NCBI RefSeq assembly: GCF_001270065.2
Contig: NZ_LFYT02000002.1
Span: forward strand, 248,001-312,000
Direction of reading: 5' to 3'
Length of the DNA: 64,000 nucleotides
From: Limnohabitans planktonicus II-D5
GTDB taxonomy: Bacteria > Pseudomonadota > Gammaproteobacteria > Burkholderiales > Burkholderiaceae_C
A program made the position numbers and the translations under genes. This document shows positions 46,119 through 55,839 of this stretch, one piece after another. Below the pieces are notes generated by a model. The model was given only the letters and a program-made list of their open reading frames with translations, had not been told where the DNA came from and ran no database searches. Position 1 is the stretch's first letter. Every line of letters begins with the position of its first letter.

Positions 46119-46502
46119 TTACTTGGCAGGCGTTGCAGGAACGCTGTTGTCGGTTTTGGTACCCGTGCTATTGCCTGGAATTTGCGAGGCCTTGCTGGCA
46201 TCCACAGGTGCAGCGGGTGCCGTGACGGCCGCACCTTCGAGCACACTGCCCGAAGCCACGGGACGTGCATTGCTGAAATACGCCAACAACAAAGTACACA
46301 CAAAAAACACCGCCGCCAAAACTGCTGTGGTGCGCGAAAGAAAGTTGGCACCACCCGTGGCACCGAACAAGCTGCCCGAGCCACCACTGCCAAACGCGGC
46401 CCCCATATCGGCCCCCTTGCCTTGCTGGATCAGGATCAAGCCAATCATGGCCAAGGCCGACAGCATTTGCACCACCAAAATCAAAGTCAACATCACACTC
46501 AT
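46119..46502 (-). CDS. secG: Preprotein translocase subunit SecG
   Basis: A small SecYEG subunit that speeds protein export. 127 residues, two helices (about 5-25 and 54-75) around the conserved loop LIQQGKGADMGAAFGSGGSGSLFG, and a variable Ala/Pro/Thr tail. ATG 46502 (MSVMLTLILVV) is preferred; the frame is open to 46535. It follows tpiA, a very common pair. Confidence 0.95.
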   Translation of the reverse strand: MSVMLTLILVVQMLSALAMIGLILIQQGKGADMGAAFGSGGSGSLFGATGGANFLSRTTAVLAAVFFVCTLLLAYFSNARPVASGSVLEGAAVTAPAAPVDASKASQIPGNSTGTKTDNSVPATPAK

Positions 46503-46538
46503 CTCAATCTCCGAAAAATAAAAAATCAAACCCAATGT

Positions 46539-47291
46539 TCAACAAGAAGCCGCTTGAAGCATGCACAAAAAGTCTGGCCCCTTGAGCGCTGCACCGCCAA
46601 TGAGGCCGCCATCCACATCGGGCTGGGCCAGCAACTCGGCAGCGTTGGCAGCGTTCATGCTGCCGCCGTACAAAATCGACACACGGTCTGCATGAGCAGT
46701 CGCAGCCTGCAGCTGCGAACGCAACACCGCATGCACTTGTTGTGCCATCTCGGGTGTGGCGGTCCGGCCTGTGCCAATGGCCCAAACCGGTTCATACGCG
46801 ACCACGATCTCACTGATGCAATGACCATTGGCATGGATGACTGCCGCCAATTGCCGCTTGACCACCGCCTCGGTTTGGCCCGCTTCGCGCTCCACCAGAC
46901 TCTCACCCACGCACACGATCGGGGTGATGCCCGCTGCCAAGGCGCGTTGCGCCTTGGCAGCCACCTGTGCATCGGTTTCGCCATGGTATTGACGACGCTC
47001 TGAATGCCCCACAATGGCAAAGCGCACACCAAAGTCGCGCAACATGGAAGCAGAGACCTCACCCGTGAACGCCCCGGACTCGTGCATGGACACATCTTGC
47101 GCACCACTGGCTACAGACGATCCGGCCAGCAAAACTTGAAGCTGCGGCAGATACACAAAAGGCGAGCACACCGCGGCACGGCAAGTGACACCCGCCATGC
47201 CCGCCAATATGTCTGACAGCAAAGAAGCATTGGCTGCCAGGCTGCCATTCATCTTCCAGTTGCCGACCATCAACTTGCTGCGCATCGTCAT
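46539..47291 (-). CDS. tpiA: Triosephosphate isomerase TpiA
   Basis: Interconverts dihydroxyacetone phosphate and glyceraldehyde 3-phosphate. The TIM barrel has GNWKMNG near the start, catalytic His in [10 protein letters not shown], catalytic Glu in [16 protein letters not shown], and the phosphate loop [16 protein letters not shown] chose ATG 47291, which overlaps the qor stop as TGATG, giving 250 residues. ATG 47285 is the alternative. Confidence 0.96.
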   Translation of the reverse strand: MTMRSKLMVGNWKMNGSLAANASLLSDILAGMAGVTCRAAVCSPFVYLPQLQVLLAGSSVASGAQDVSMHESGAFTGEVSASMLRDFGVRFAIVGHSERRQYHGETDAQVAAKAQRALAAGITPIVCVGESLVEREAGQTEAVVKRQLAAVIHANGHCISEIVVAYEPVWAIGTGRTATPEMAQQVHAVLRSQLQAATAHADRVSILYGGSMNAANAAELLAQPDVDGGLIGGAALKGPDFLCMLQAASC

Positions 47292-48301
47292 CACCAAGTC
47301 ACCACCAATTTACCAACATGTTGATGGGTCTCCATCAAGGCATGGGCTTGCGCCGCGCCCGATGGCAAACCACCTCCCGCCTCCACCGCGCCAAAAACGC
47401 TGTGAATGACTGGCTTGATAAGGCCAGACTCGATCCAGGGCCACACGGTTGTGCGCAAAGACTGGGCAATTGCAGCTTTGAAGGCCACAGGACGTGGACG
47501 CAAGGTTGACCCCGTGATCGTCAAGCGGCGGCGCAACACCATACCGGCATTGAACTCACTTTTGACACCGCCTTGAACAGCGATGATGACCAGACGGCCA
47601 TCTTCGGCCAAGGCCTCAACTTCACGCGCCACATAGTCGCCCGCAACCATGTCCAAAATCACATTCACACCCACACCACCGGTGAGGCGTTTGACCTCGG
47701 CGACGAAATCGCTGGTCTTGTAATTGATGGCGTGGTCCGCACCCAAGGCCAGGCAAGCCTGACACTTGTCGTCAGACCCGGCCGTGGTGATCACGGTCGC
47801 GCCAGCTGCTTTGGCCATCTGGATGGCCGTGACGCCAATGCCGCTGGTGCCGCCCTGAATCAACAGGGTCTCACCCGCTTGCAAGCGACCACGGTCAAAC
47901 ACATTGCTCCACACGGTGAAGAAGGTCTCAGGCAGCGAAGCGGCTTCGGCGTCTGTCAGGCCCTTGGGCACAGGCAAACACTGGGCCACCGGGGCGACGC
48001 ACAATTGCGCATAACCACCACCAGCCACCAGGGCGCACACGCGGTCGCCCACTGCAAAACCCGCTTCGGCCATGGCCGCTGCATCACCTGACACCACCAC
48101 ACCCGCAACCTCCAGACCCGGAATATCCGAGGCACCCGGTGGCACAGGGTAGTGGCCGGTGCGCTGCAGCACATCGGGGCGGTTGATGCCGCTGGCCGAG
48201 ACGCGGATGAGCAACTCCCCTGCCCCGGCCACAGGATCGGGACGGGAGCCTGGCACCAGCACCGAAGGGGCACCGTAGCTTTGGATTTCGATGACGTTCA
48301 T
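47291..48301 (-). CDS. NAD(P)H-quinone oxidoreductase, zinc-free MDR family
   Basis: This 336-residue protein belongs to the medium-chain dehydrogenase/reductase superfamily, PIG3/Qor branch. Visible are [27 protein letters not shown] near 34-60 and the nucleotide-binding motif [22 protein letters not shown] near 150-171. The zinc ligands of alcohol dehydrogenases are absent. Likely reduces quinones or enones with NADPH; the substrate is not known. Overlaps tpiA by one base. Confidence 0.9.
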   Translation of the reverse strand: MNVIEIQSYGAPSVLVPGSRPDPVAGAGELLIRVSASGINRPDVLQRTGHYPVPPGASDIPGLEVAGVVVSGDAAAMAEAGFAVGDRVCALVAGGGYAQLCVAPVAQCLPVPKGLTDAEAASLPETFFTVWSNVFDRGRLQAGETLLIQGGTSGIGVTAIQMAKAAGATVITTAGSDDKCQACLALGADHAINYKTSDFVAEVKRLTGGVGVNVILDMVAGDYVAREVEALAEDGRLVIIAVQGGVKSEFNAGMVLRRRLTITGSTLRPRPVAFKAAIAQSLRTTVWPWIESGLIKPVIHSVFGAVEAGGGLPSGAAQAHALMETHQHVGKLVVTW

Positions 48302-48348
48302 GGTTTGTCCGTTCAGCGTTCAGCGTTTGGCGTTCAGCGTGGATCGTT

Positions 48349-48392
48349 GGTTGAGCGTTAGGGGTTAAAAGCATCTCGCTCAACGCTCAACC
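48349..48392. terminator. Hairpin between pnp and qor
   Basis: Eleven-base perfect arms GGTTGAGCGTT (48349-48359) and AACGCTCAACC (48382-48392). It begins five bases past the pnp stop on the minus strand. No T tract follows, so the role (terminator or 3'-end stabiliser) is uncertain. The rest of the gap is a degenerate run of CGTTCAGCGT-like repeats. Confidence 0.45.
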
Positions 48393-48396
48393 CTCA

Positions 48397-50502
48397 TCAG
48401 CCTTGCGCAGGACGGTCCAGCAAAGCCTTCATCGACAGCTTGATGCGGCCTTTTTCGTCGGTTTCCATGACCTTGACTTTGACGATCTGGCCTTCGCTCA
48501 GGTAGTCGGTCACTTTTTCGACGCGCTCGTGGGCGATCTGGCTGATGTGCAGCAGACCGTCTTTGCCGGGCAACAAGTTGATCAAGGCACCGAAGTCCAG
48601 GATCTTGGTGACCGGGCCTTCGTAGACCTTGCCGATTTCAACTTCAGCGGTGATCTGCTCGATGCGCTTCTTGGCGATGTCGGCCTTCTCGCCGTCGGTG
48701 GCCGCGATCGTGATCGTGCCGTCTTCGCCGATGTTGATTTGGCAGCCGGTTTCTTCGGTCAGCGCACGGATGGTCGCGCCGCCCTTGCCGATCACGTCAC
48801 GGATTTTCTCGGGGTTGATCTTCATGGTGAAGAGCTTGGGCGCGAAGTCCGACACTTCGGTGTTGGCCGTGCTCATCGCTTCTTGCATCTTGCCCAGAAT
48901 GTGCATGCGGGCTTCTTTGGCTTGGGCCAGAGCGACTTGCATGATTTCTTTGGTGATGCCCTGGATCTTGATGTCCATCTGCAAAGCGGTGATGCCGTTG
49001 GTGGTACCGGCCACTTTGAAGTCCATGTCACCCAGGTGGTCTTCGTCACCCAAGATGTCGGTCAACACCGCAAAGCGGTTGTCTTCCTTGATCAGGCCCA
49101 TGGCGATACCGGCCACGTGGGCTTTCATCGGCACACCCGCGTCCATCATCGACAAGCAGCCGCCGCAGACCGAAGCCATGGACGAAGAACCGTTCGATTC
49201 GGTGATTTCGGACACCACACGCACGGTGTAGGGGAACTCTTCTTTGGTCGGCAAGACAGCGGCCAAAGCACGCTTGGCCAAACGGCCGTGGCCGATTTCG
49301 CGGCGCTTGGTGCTGCCCATGCGGCCCACTTCGCCAGTGGCAAAGGGAGGCATGTTGTAGTGGAACATGAAGCGGTCTTCGAACTCGCCAGCCAGCGCGT
49401 CAATGCGCTGCGCGTCGCGCTCGGTGCCCAAGGTGGTGATCACCAAGGCTTGGGTCTCGCCACGTGTGAACAAGGCCGAGCCGTGGGTGCGGGGCAGCAC
49501 GCTGTTGCGGATTTCGATGGGGCGCACAGTGCGTGTGTCGCGGCCGTCGATGCGGGGCTCACCCGCCAAAATCTGGCTACGCACGATGCGCGCTTCGATT
49601 TCGAACATCAAGCCGTCGAGCTTGACGCTGTCAAAGGCCACGCCTTCTTCGGCCAAAGCCACTTTGACGGAAGCGTAGGCTTCACGGCAAGCGTGTGTGC
49701 GGGCTTGCTTGTTGCGGATCTGGTAGGCGGCACGCAGCTTTTCTTCGGCGAGTGATGCCAGCTTGCTTTCAAAAGCCGTGTCGCGGGCGGGCGCTTGCCA
49801 GTCCCACACAGGCTTGCCGGCTTCGCGCACCAACTCGTGGATCGCGTTGATGGCAATCGCCGACTGCTCGTGGCCGTACACCACGCCACCCAACATGATT
49901 TCTTCGGACAGTTGCAGGGCTTCGGATTCGACCATCAGCACAGCCGCTTCGGTACCGGCCACGACCAGGTCCATCACGCTGTCTTTGCGCTGGGTCTGGC
50001 CGGGGTTCAGGACGTATTCGCCGTTGATGTAACCCACGCGAGCGGCACCGATAGGGCCATTGAACGGGATGCCCGAGATGGACAAGGCGGCAGACACAGC
50101 GATCATCGCGGCGATGTCGGCGTCGACTTCGGGGTTCAAAGACACGGTGTGGATGACCACGTGCACGTCGTTGTAGAAACCTTCAGGGAACAGCGGACGG
50201 ATTGGGCGGTCAATCAGGCGGCTGGTCAGGGTCTCGTGCTCGCTGGGCTTGGCTTCACGCTTGAAGAAGCTGCCAGGGATCTTGCCTGCAGCGTAAGTCT
50301 TCTCGATGTAATCGACGGTGAGCGGAAAGAAATCTTGACCCGCTTTGGCGATCTTGGAACCCACCACAGTGGCCAGCACCACGGTGCCTTCCATGTCGAG
50401 CAGCACAGCGCCGCCAGCTTGGCGAGCAACTTCACCGGTTTCCATCTTGACCGTGTGCTGGCCCCATTGGAAGGTTTTGGTAACTTTATTGAAAATGGAC
50501 AT
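48397..50502 (-). CDS. pnp: Polyribonucleotide nucleotidyltransferase (PNPase)
   Basis: A 3'-to-5' phosphorolytic RNase of the RNA degradosome, 701 residues. It has two RNase PH domains ([35 protein letters not shown] near 320-355), a KH domain near 555-615 with [17 protein letters not shown], and an S1 domain near 620-695. ATG 50502 ([15 protein letters not shown]) is conserved; the open extension to 50601 is rejected. It follows rpsO, the classical rpsO-pnp pair. Confidence 0.97.
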   Translation of the reverse strand: MSIFNKVTKTFQWGQHTVKMETGEVARQAGGAVLLDMEGTVVLATVVGSKIAKAGQDFFPLTVDYIEKTYAAGKIPGSFFKREAKPSEHETLTSRLIDRPIRPLFPEGFYNDVHVVIHTVSLNPEVDADIAAMIAVSAALSISGIPFNGPIGAARVGYINGEYVLNPGQTQRKDSVMDLVVAGTEAAVLMVESEALQLSEEIMLGGVVYGHEQSAIAINAIHELVREAGKPVWDWQAPARDTAFESKLASLAEEKLRAAYQIRNKQARTHACREAYASVKVALAEEGVAFDSVKLDGLMFEIEARIVRSQILAGEPRIDGRDTRTVRPIEIRNSVLPRTHGSALFTRGETQALVITTLGTERDAQRIDALAGEFEDRFMFHYNMPPFATGEVGRMGSTKRREIGHGRLAKRALAAVLPTKEEFPYTVRVVSEITESNGSSSMASVCGGCLSMMDAGVPMKAHVAGIAMGLIKEDNRFAVLTDILGDEDHLGDMDFKVAGTTNGITALQMDIKIQGITKEIMQVALAQAKEARMHILGKMQEAMSTANTEVSDFAPKLFTMKINPEKIRDVIGKGGATIRALTEETGCQINIGEDGTITIAATDGEKADIAKKRIEQITAEVEIGKVYEGPVTKILDFGALINLLPGKDGLLHISQIAHERVEKVTDYLSEGQIVKVKVMETDEKGRIKLSMKALLDRPAQG

Positions 50503-50652
50503 GTTCAGAACTCCTGAAACAATGGGTGCATGAGGCTGCACCCGAGGCCCGGAAGTTGACGCTTTGAACTCGATGCCATTCCACAAAACCTGGTTCGACA
50601 AGGCTTATGGAATGACACAGCGCGGGTTCGTCCTGACAAATTCCGACTGAAA

Positions 50653-50695
50653 AAAGAATAAAGCGCCTGAGCTAGTGAACTAACTCAGGCGCTTT
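50653..50695 (-). terminator. Rho-independent terminator of rpsO
   Basis: Twelve-base arms AAAGCGCCTGAG (50660-50671) and CTCAGGCGCTTT (50684-50695). On the minus strand a T-rich tract with six T follows. As in E. coli, it separates rpsO from pnp, with partial readthrough expected. Confidence 0.85.
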
Positions 50696-50711
50696 TCATC
50701 TGGAGAGACGA

Positions 50712-50978
50712 TTATTTACGCAGGCCAAGCTTGGCGATCAGCGCAACGTAACGGTCAGCATCACGGGACTTGAGGTAGTCCAGCAGCTTGCGGCGACGGC
50801 TGACCATGCGCAACAGACCGCGGCGACCGTGATGGTCTTTGGCGTGTGTTTTGAAGTGAGGTGTCAGCTCGTTGATACGGGCTGTCAGCAAAGCCACTTG
50901 GACTTCTGGGGAGCCAGTGTCGTTGGCAGCACGTGCGTTGGCCTTGACGACCTCGGCCTTGATTGAAGATGCAATCAT
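50712..50978 (-). CDS. rpsO: 30S ribosomal protein S15
   Basis: uS15, 88 residues, binds the central domain of 16S rRNA. The sequence has [52 protein letters not shown] conservation throughout. ATG 50978 gives the standard start [10 protein letters not shown]; the frame is open to 51008. Confidence 0.98.
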   Translation of the reverse strand: MIASSIKAEVVKANARAANDTGSPEVQVALLTARINELTPHFKTHAKDHHGRRGLLRMVSRRRKLLDYLKSRDADRYVALIAKLGLRK

Positions 50979-51111
50979 GGTTTTTCCTTGTGTTTCGCTT
51001 AGGTTCAATGAAGAATTTCAGCGGGTTAATGACTTGCGCCACCTGCCGGAAAAGCGGATGGCGTGCGCTTTGCAAATCGCAAAACAATCGGATTATAGCC
51101 CGGAACCCACC

Positions 51112-51317
51112 ATATCGGGCCTGAAGCCACCCACCGACAAGGGAGAGGTATCTGTAGGTCGGCGGCTTCAGCCCCGACAAGTGCCCACGCCAGAACCACC
51201 CATGTCGGAGCTGAAGCTACCGACCTACAGGGGCGAGGTATTTGTAGGTCGGCGGCTTTAGCCCCGACATGAAGCCTGCGCCAAAGCCTGCAAGGTCGGA
51301 ACTACCGAACGACGAGG
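51112..51317. repeat. Cluster of five REP-like hairpin units
   Basis: In the 430-base gap between rpsO and the Bug gene stand units at 51112-51149 (decayed), 51154-51179 (+), 51202-51228 (-), 51244-51270 (+) and 51293-51317 (decayed). The clean ones read GTAGGTCGGnGGCTTCAGCCCCGAC-like and fold as GTCGG-(C or T)-4-base stem-loop-4-base stem-CCGAC. Orientation alternates, as in bacterial interspersed mosaic elements. No other gene is seen in the gap apart from the Bug promoter region. Confidence 0.75.
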
Positions 51318-51410
51318 ACAAGGGCCAACACACATGGGTGACAGTCAAAGGGTTTTCACCATCGGGGCTTGGCTTGCCAGCCCCTAAAGTGGCGCAAAAG
51401 GAGCCTTTTT

Positions 51411-52385
51411 ATGAAATCCCCCTTCGTTCGCACCCTGTCCAGCGCCCTGCTCTTTGGGCTCACGGTCATTCAAAGCACAGCGGCCACAGCCCAGACCTAC
51501 CCCGTCAAGCCCATTCGCCTGGTCGTCACCTTCCCCGCAGGCGGCGCTCCCGACATCCTGGCCCGACTTTTCAGTGAGAAAGCCCAACTCGGCCAACCCG
51601 TCATCATTGACAACAAACCCGGCGCGGGCGGCAACATTGGGGCCGACATTGTGGCCAAATCCCCCGGCGACGGCTACACCCTGGTCATGGGCACCGTGGG
51701 CACGCACTCCATCAACGGGGCGCTCTACGACAAGATGCCCTACGACATGGTGAAGAACTTCTCCCCCATCTCGCTGATCGCCTCGGCCCCCAACCTGCTG
51801 GTGGTCAACAACGACCTGCCCGTCAAAAGCGTGCCCGAGTTGATCACCTACATGAAGGCCAATCCCAACAAACTGTCATTTGGCTCACCCGGCACCGGTA
51901 CCTCGGTGCACGTTTCGGGGGAATTGTTCAAATCCATGACCGGCACCAGCATGACGCATGTGCCCTACAAAGGCCGCCAGTTCGCCATCCCTGACCTGGT
52001 GGGCGGCAGCATCCAACTCATGTTTGACAACATGCCCTCGGCCCTGCCCATGGCCCGCGAGGGCAAGATCCGCGCGCTGGCCCAAACCACGGCCAAACGA
52101 TCTCCGGCTGCCCCCGATGTGCCCACCATGGCCGAATTTGTGCCAGGCTTCGAGGCCACCACCTGGTTTGCCATGTTTGCACCGGCCAACGTGCCCAAGC
52201 CGGTCATCGACAAACTCAACGCCGAGGTGATCCGCGTCTTTCGCCTGCCCGACGTTCAGGATCGCCTGAAAACCCTGGGCCTGGACCCGGTGTTGTCCAC
52301 CCCCGAAGAGCTGGCCAAATACCAAGCAGTTGAAATCACCAAATGGGCCAAAGTGGTCAAGGAATCGGGGGCCAAGGCCGAGTGA
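51411..52385 (+). CDS. Bug-family tripartite tricarboxylate transporter solute-binding protein
   Basis: A periplasmic solute-binding protein of 324 residues with a signal peptide (MKSPFVRTLSSALLFGLTVI, cleavage near ATAQ at 25-28). Family blocks: YPVKPIRLVVTFPAGGAPDILAR, then DNKPGAGGNIGADIVAKSPGDGYTLVMG and the FGSPGTGTSVHVSGELFK segment. Bug proteins bind small carboxylates or amides. No TctAB-type permease genes adjoin it, which is usual for the many orphan Bug genes of Burkholderiales. The ATG at 51411 has GGAG nine bases upstream; the frame is open to 51369. Confidence 0.93.
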   Translation: MKSPFVRTLSSALLFGLTVIQSTAATAQTYPVKPIRLVVTFPAGGAPDILARLFSEKAQLGQPVIIDNKPGAGGNIGADIVAKSPGDGYTLVMGTVGTHSINGALYDKMPYDMVKNFSPISLIASAPNLLVVNNDLPVKSVPELITYMKANPNKLSFGSPGTGTSVHVSGELFKSMTGTSMTHVPYKGRQFAIPDLVGGSIQLMFDNMPSALPMAREGKIRALAQTTAKRSPAAPDVPTMAEFVPGFEATTWFAMFAPANVPKPVIDKLNAEVIRVFRLPDVQDRLKTLGLDPVLSTPEELAKYQAVEITKWAKVVKESGAKAE

Positions 52386-52415
52386 GCCGCGACATCAAAG
52401 CGCTGTTTCTTGAGC

Positions 52416-52450
52416 AAAAAGCCCGAATCGTTTCGTATTCGGGCTTTTTT
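52416..52450 (+). terminator. Rho-independent terminator of the Bug gene
   Basis: Thirteen-base arms AAAAAGCCCGAAT (52416-52428) and ATTCGGGCTTTTT, followed by a T run, 31 bases past the Bug stop. It could also serve the converging minus-strand gene. Confidence 0.85.
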
Positions 52451-52558
52451 CTGGACCACTGCAGCCCATGACCTCTTGCAAGGCGGCAAGCATGTGCGAC
52501 ATCCAATCGCCATTTTCAGCCCAACAAACACGGCACGACATGACGACGGCCCTTTACA

Positions 52559-53653
52559 TCAGGCCCTCAAGCCCAAAAAGACCGTCATCCGTTGCAATTC
52601 TTCTTCCAGAGCCACCCCAAAGGCTTTTTCGCGGGGTGCTGAGGCCACGAAGCCCACATCGGGCGTCAGCACATCGCCCTTGACACTCAGATTGGCCCAA
52701 GCAATTACCTGATCGCGCCACAACAAAGGCAGGGCATAGTGGCCACGCACGCGCTTGGCCGCTGGGGTGTAGGCCTCAAAGCGGTACGGCCAGCCCCACA
52801 GCAGTTCAAAGCGACGCCTGTCCCATACCACCGGGTCAAACGGCGCCAACAAACGCACTTGCTCATCCACCACATAGCGCCCAGAGGCCGGGTTTTCGCC
52901 ATCGGGCCAGAGCCATGTCACACCGTCAAGCACCGCAGAGCACAACCTGGCCCGCGCCCGCTGCAAGATCGCATGGCGCTGACCACGCCACTGCGGCACC
53001 CCACCACCCAGCAGCAGCCCCACCAGCTGCCCCAGACTGGCCGCAGGCAGCGGCGCGTACTTTGCGGCGATCACATCCACCAGCGCATCCACCGCCGCAT
53101 CGGGGCTCAGTGCTGTGGGCTGGTGCTCGCGAAGGGCATAAAGGCGCTGCCCGCCTTCGCGCCGCACCACGCGCAACAGGCCCCGGTAATGCATACCGTC
53201 CAGCAGCTGGGTGCTGGCCCTGCTGCGGCCACCGAACCAATTGCTCACCGTGCCATGGTCAAAATGCGCATCCACCTCGGCAGGCCGCACCACGCCCCGC
53301 TCGCGCACAAAAGCCAAGACCTCGGTGACCTGCTGCATGCGGCTGGCAGGCCACGCGGAGCGGGCCGTACGCGGGTGCATCAGGTGGTGAACATCGCTCT
53401 TAACAAAGCCATAGTTGACGAAGAAATCCTCTTCGACATCGAGTTGCGGGTAGCGCACTTGCAGATCCCCCACCCGATACCCGGCCACGCGGTGGCGCAA
53501 TGTCAAATCCTGCGCACACGCAGGTGCCCGCAAGGGATCGGCCTGCACAAAGCCCAGTCGTTGCAGCGCCTTGGGCAAGGTCGTGGGCGCAAAAAGACTG
53601 CGGGCGACAGCATGGCGGCGCAAATGGTCCAGGCGCAGTGAAGATGAATACAT
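52559..53653 (-). CDS. YcaQ/AlkZ-type interstrand-crosslink DNA glycosylase (HTH_42 family)
   Basis: This 364-residue protein belongs to the winged-helix HTH_42 family, which includes E. coli YcaQ and Streptomyces AlkZ, glycosylases that unhook alkylation crosslinks. The catalytic loop reads VQADP with Gln37 and Asp39, the QxD form of the YcaQ subgroup, not the QxQ of AlkZ. Further family blocks are FFVNYGFVKSDVHHLMHPR near 93-111 and LLAPFDPVVWDRRRFELLWGWPYRFEAYTPAAKR near 265-300. ATG 53653 is preferred over the open extension to 53716. Confidence 0.85.
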   Translation of the reverse strand: MYSSSLRLDHLRRHAVARSLFAPTTLPKALQRLGFVQADPLRAPACAQDLTLRHRVAGYRVGDLQVRYPQLDVEEDFFVNYGFVKSDVHHLMHPRTARSAWPASRMQQVTEVLAFVRERGVVRPAEVDAHFDHGTVSNWFGGRSRASTQLLDGMHYRGLLRVVRREGGQRLYALREHQPTALSPDAAVDALVDVIAAKYAPLPAASLGQLVGLLLGGGVPQWRGQRHAILQRARARLCSAVLDGVTWLWPDGENPASGRYVVDEQVRLLAPFDPVVWDRRRFELLWGWPYRFEAYTPAAKRVRGHYALPLLWRDQVIAWANLSVKGDVLTPDVGFVASAPREKAFGVALEEELQRMTVFLGLRA

Positions 53654-53815
53654 GGGTAGATGATGCCGCACAAGCAATCGCATGCCGCTTGCTTTACAGA
53701 AATCAACGGCCCTCATTGCCGCAGACCCTGTGCAAACGAGCTTGTGGTGCGAAGCCCTAAAATTGGCACCATCTTGCGCTCACTGTTCGAGTCCAGCCAC
53801 CACTGAACCTTCACC

Positions 53816-54709
53816 ATGTCCGAATCTGAGGGCCACAGCGGCTCACCAAACTTTGCCCCCTCCAGTTCAGCTCTGGAATTTGCCAACTGCCAATGGCGGG
53901 TGCGTCGACCCAAGCCCTTTGTGTTGGTCATTGAAGGCGAAGTCGGCCCCGAAGCGGCTGCCCCCAGCGACTACCTGCACGACAAGCTGCTCCTGCCCGA
54001 ATGGCGCGAGGCCTTTTACCAATTGGTCGATGCCACCGGCTTGGTCGTCTGCCTGAATTCGCACACCCAACACCCCACCTACCGCGACGTGCGCGGGCGC
54101 TCCAGCAAAGGGCGCCTCAGCCAAGGCGAGTACTACCACCACGACGGCTGCACAGGCCCCGTCAAGCCACGCTTTGTCGAAATCCGCTGCCCCATCCAGC
54201 CGCAAACACGCGGCGTGGCCACCGCCGTGGCACCGCACCGCGATGTGGTCCAAGCCATGGTGCAAGTGCTGCCCGCCGAGTTGGCCGCCACGGCTGCGCT
54301 GGCGGGGATTGACATGAGCCTGAAAACCATCCACGACATGGACGATGCGGCGCTTGACCACTTGCAAGGCCTCATCACGCGCACCGTGCGCAAAAAGCTC
54401 AATGCCGAAGGCGCACGCAGCTACTTCCGTCAGGTGGACGCCGCGGCCAACGCCTACTTTGAACCCTGGGCCTTGGGCGAGAGCCGCTTTATTGCCAACG
54501 CCAACAGCGGCGCAACCATGCAACACCGCCGCGCCTACCAAGCCCCACACACCGGTGGCGTGGCCAATGGCCATTTGGTCAAGCGCTGGACGAATGAAGA
54601 GCTGCTGCTACCCGGCCAAGTGGTGGACCAAGCCTTGATCGCTGCGTTGTGCAGCGAAGAAGGTGATGAAGCCGAAGCCGCTGAGGGGTGCTACCTCGGG
54701 GCGCATTGA
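53816..54709 (+). CDS. Conserved-looking protein of unknown function
   Basis: This 297-residue cytoplasmic protein (no signal peptide, no membrane helix) is not one I recognise. It contains QGEYYHHDGCTGPVKPRFVEIRCP at about 103-126 and SGATMQHRRAYQ at 231-242. The HxD (His108, Asp110) and a later His (237) have the order and spacing of a cupin-fold Fe(II)/2-oxoglutarate oxygenase, but the usual Arg about ten residues further on is not clear. Codon use matches the neighbours, so it is a genuine gene. It converges with cydB and has its own start after a 160-base gap. Confidence 0.7.
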   Translation: MSESEGHSGSPNFAPSSSALEFANCQWRVRRPKPFVLVIEGEVGPEAAAPSDYLHDKLLLPEWREAFYQLVDATGLVVCLNSHTQHPTYRDVRGRSSKGRLSQGEYYHHDGCTGPVKPRFVEIRCPIQPQTRGVATAVAPHRDVVQAMVQVLPAELAATAALAGIDMSLKTIHDMDDAALDHLQGLITRTVRKKLNAEGARSYFRQVDAAANAYFEPWALGESRFIANANSGATMQHRRAYQAPHTGGVANGHLVKRWTNEELLLPGQVVDQALIAALCSEEGDEAEAAEGCYLGAH

Positions 54710-54795
54710 CCTTGCAGTTCGCCACTTTCGAAGCTGAACCAGCCTCCTTTTTACCCTGGGCCGTTCAACCCTGAACCAGACCTCGCGTGTGACGA

Positions 54796-55794
54796 TCAGC
54801 CGTACTTCAGCGCGGTTGCCTTGCCCCAAAACACGCGGTACATGAACACCGTGTAGCCGATGATGACCGGCAGCGTGATGGCCACACCGATAAAAATCAC
54901 GTTGAGCGACGCGGTGCTGATGGCTGCTTCCCAAACCGTCATGCGGCCGATCACGATGTCGGGGAAGATGCTGTAAGCCAAGCCGAAGAAGGCTAGCACA
55001 AAAATCAGCACGGTATTGGCGAACACCAGCCAGCCGTAGCCCGCATTGACCAAATAGGCCCGTGTGAGTACCCAGCGCATGGCAAAAAAAGCCAGGGCGC
55101 ACATCAGCGGCACTGGCAGCAAGGCAAACACCTGCGGCACACCGAACCATTTCTCCAACACGCCAGTTTTCACCAAGGGCGTGGCCGCCGAGATGGCCAG
55201 CAAGGCAGCCGCCATGGGCCACAGCACAAGCCGCGCCCAGCGCACCGCTTTTTGCTGCAGCTCCCCTTCGGTTTTCATGATCAACCAACCGGAGCCCAGC
55301 AACACATACGCAGCGGGCAAGGTGACAGCGATGCCGAGGCTAAATGCCCAGCCCAGAGGTCCGCCGGCAAAGCCGGTGATGTAGCTACCCAACATCCAAC
55401 CTTGCGACACACTGGCCATGAGCGAGCCGGCGAAAAACGCGCGGTTCCAGAACGTCTTGTAGCGCAGCGGTGCTTTCACGCGAAAGTCAAACGCCACGCC
55501 CCGCAAGATCAACCCAATCAGCATCACCGCCACGGGCAGGTACAAGGCCTGCAGCACCAGACCATGGGCCATGGGAAAGGCGATCAACAACACGCCCACG
55601 CCCAGTACCAGCCAAGTTTCATTGGCATCCCAAAAGGGACCGATGCTGGCGATCATGGTGTCCTTCTCAGCATCGCTCGCCTGCAAGAGCAGCAAGCCAA
55701 CGCCCAGGTCATACCCATCCAAAATCACGTATGCCAGCAGGGACAGCCCCATCACCGCCAGGAAAAACAATGGCAGGAATTCAGCCCAGGTCAT
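54796..55794 (-). CDS. cydB: Cytochrome bd-type quinol oxidase subunit II
   Basis: The partner of CydA in a bd-type terminal oxidase, 332 residues and about eight helices. The family start (LPLFFLAVMGLSLLAYVILDGYDLGVGLLL, with the conserved DGYDLG) and FWDANETWLVLGVGVLL near 53-69 are clear. It shares the short form of the cyanide-insensitive (CioB) group. No cydX-sized frame could be supported in the gap after it. 45 bases separate it from cydA. Confidence 0.95.
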   Translation of the reverse strand: MTWAEFLPLFFLAVMGLSLLAYVILDGYDLGVGLLLLQASDAEKDTMIASIGPFWDANETWLVLGVGVLLIAFPMAHGLVLQALYLPVAVMLIGLILRGVAFDFRVKAPLRYKTFWNRAFFAGSLMASVSQGWMLGSYITGFAGGPLGWAFSLGIAVTLPAAYVLLGSGWLIMKTEGELQQKAVRWARLVLWPMAAALLAISAATPLVKTGVLEKWFGVPQVFALLPVPLMCALAFFAMRWVLTRAYLVNAGYGWLVFANTVLIFVLAFFGLAYSIFPDIVIGRMTVWEAAISTASLNVIFIGVAITLPVIIGYTVFMYRVFWGKATALKYG

Positions 55795-55839
55795 GGTCGC
55801 CTTTCAGTTTCAAGTTCAGATACACAAAGACAAGCTTCA

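Noticed and set aside
48311..48345. Short regular repeats as a possible CRISPR array
   Set aside because: The repeat word is only about ten bases, spacers are absent, and there are no cas genes anywhere in the window.
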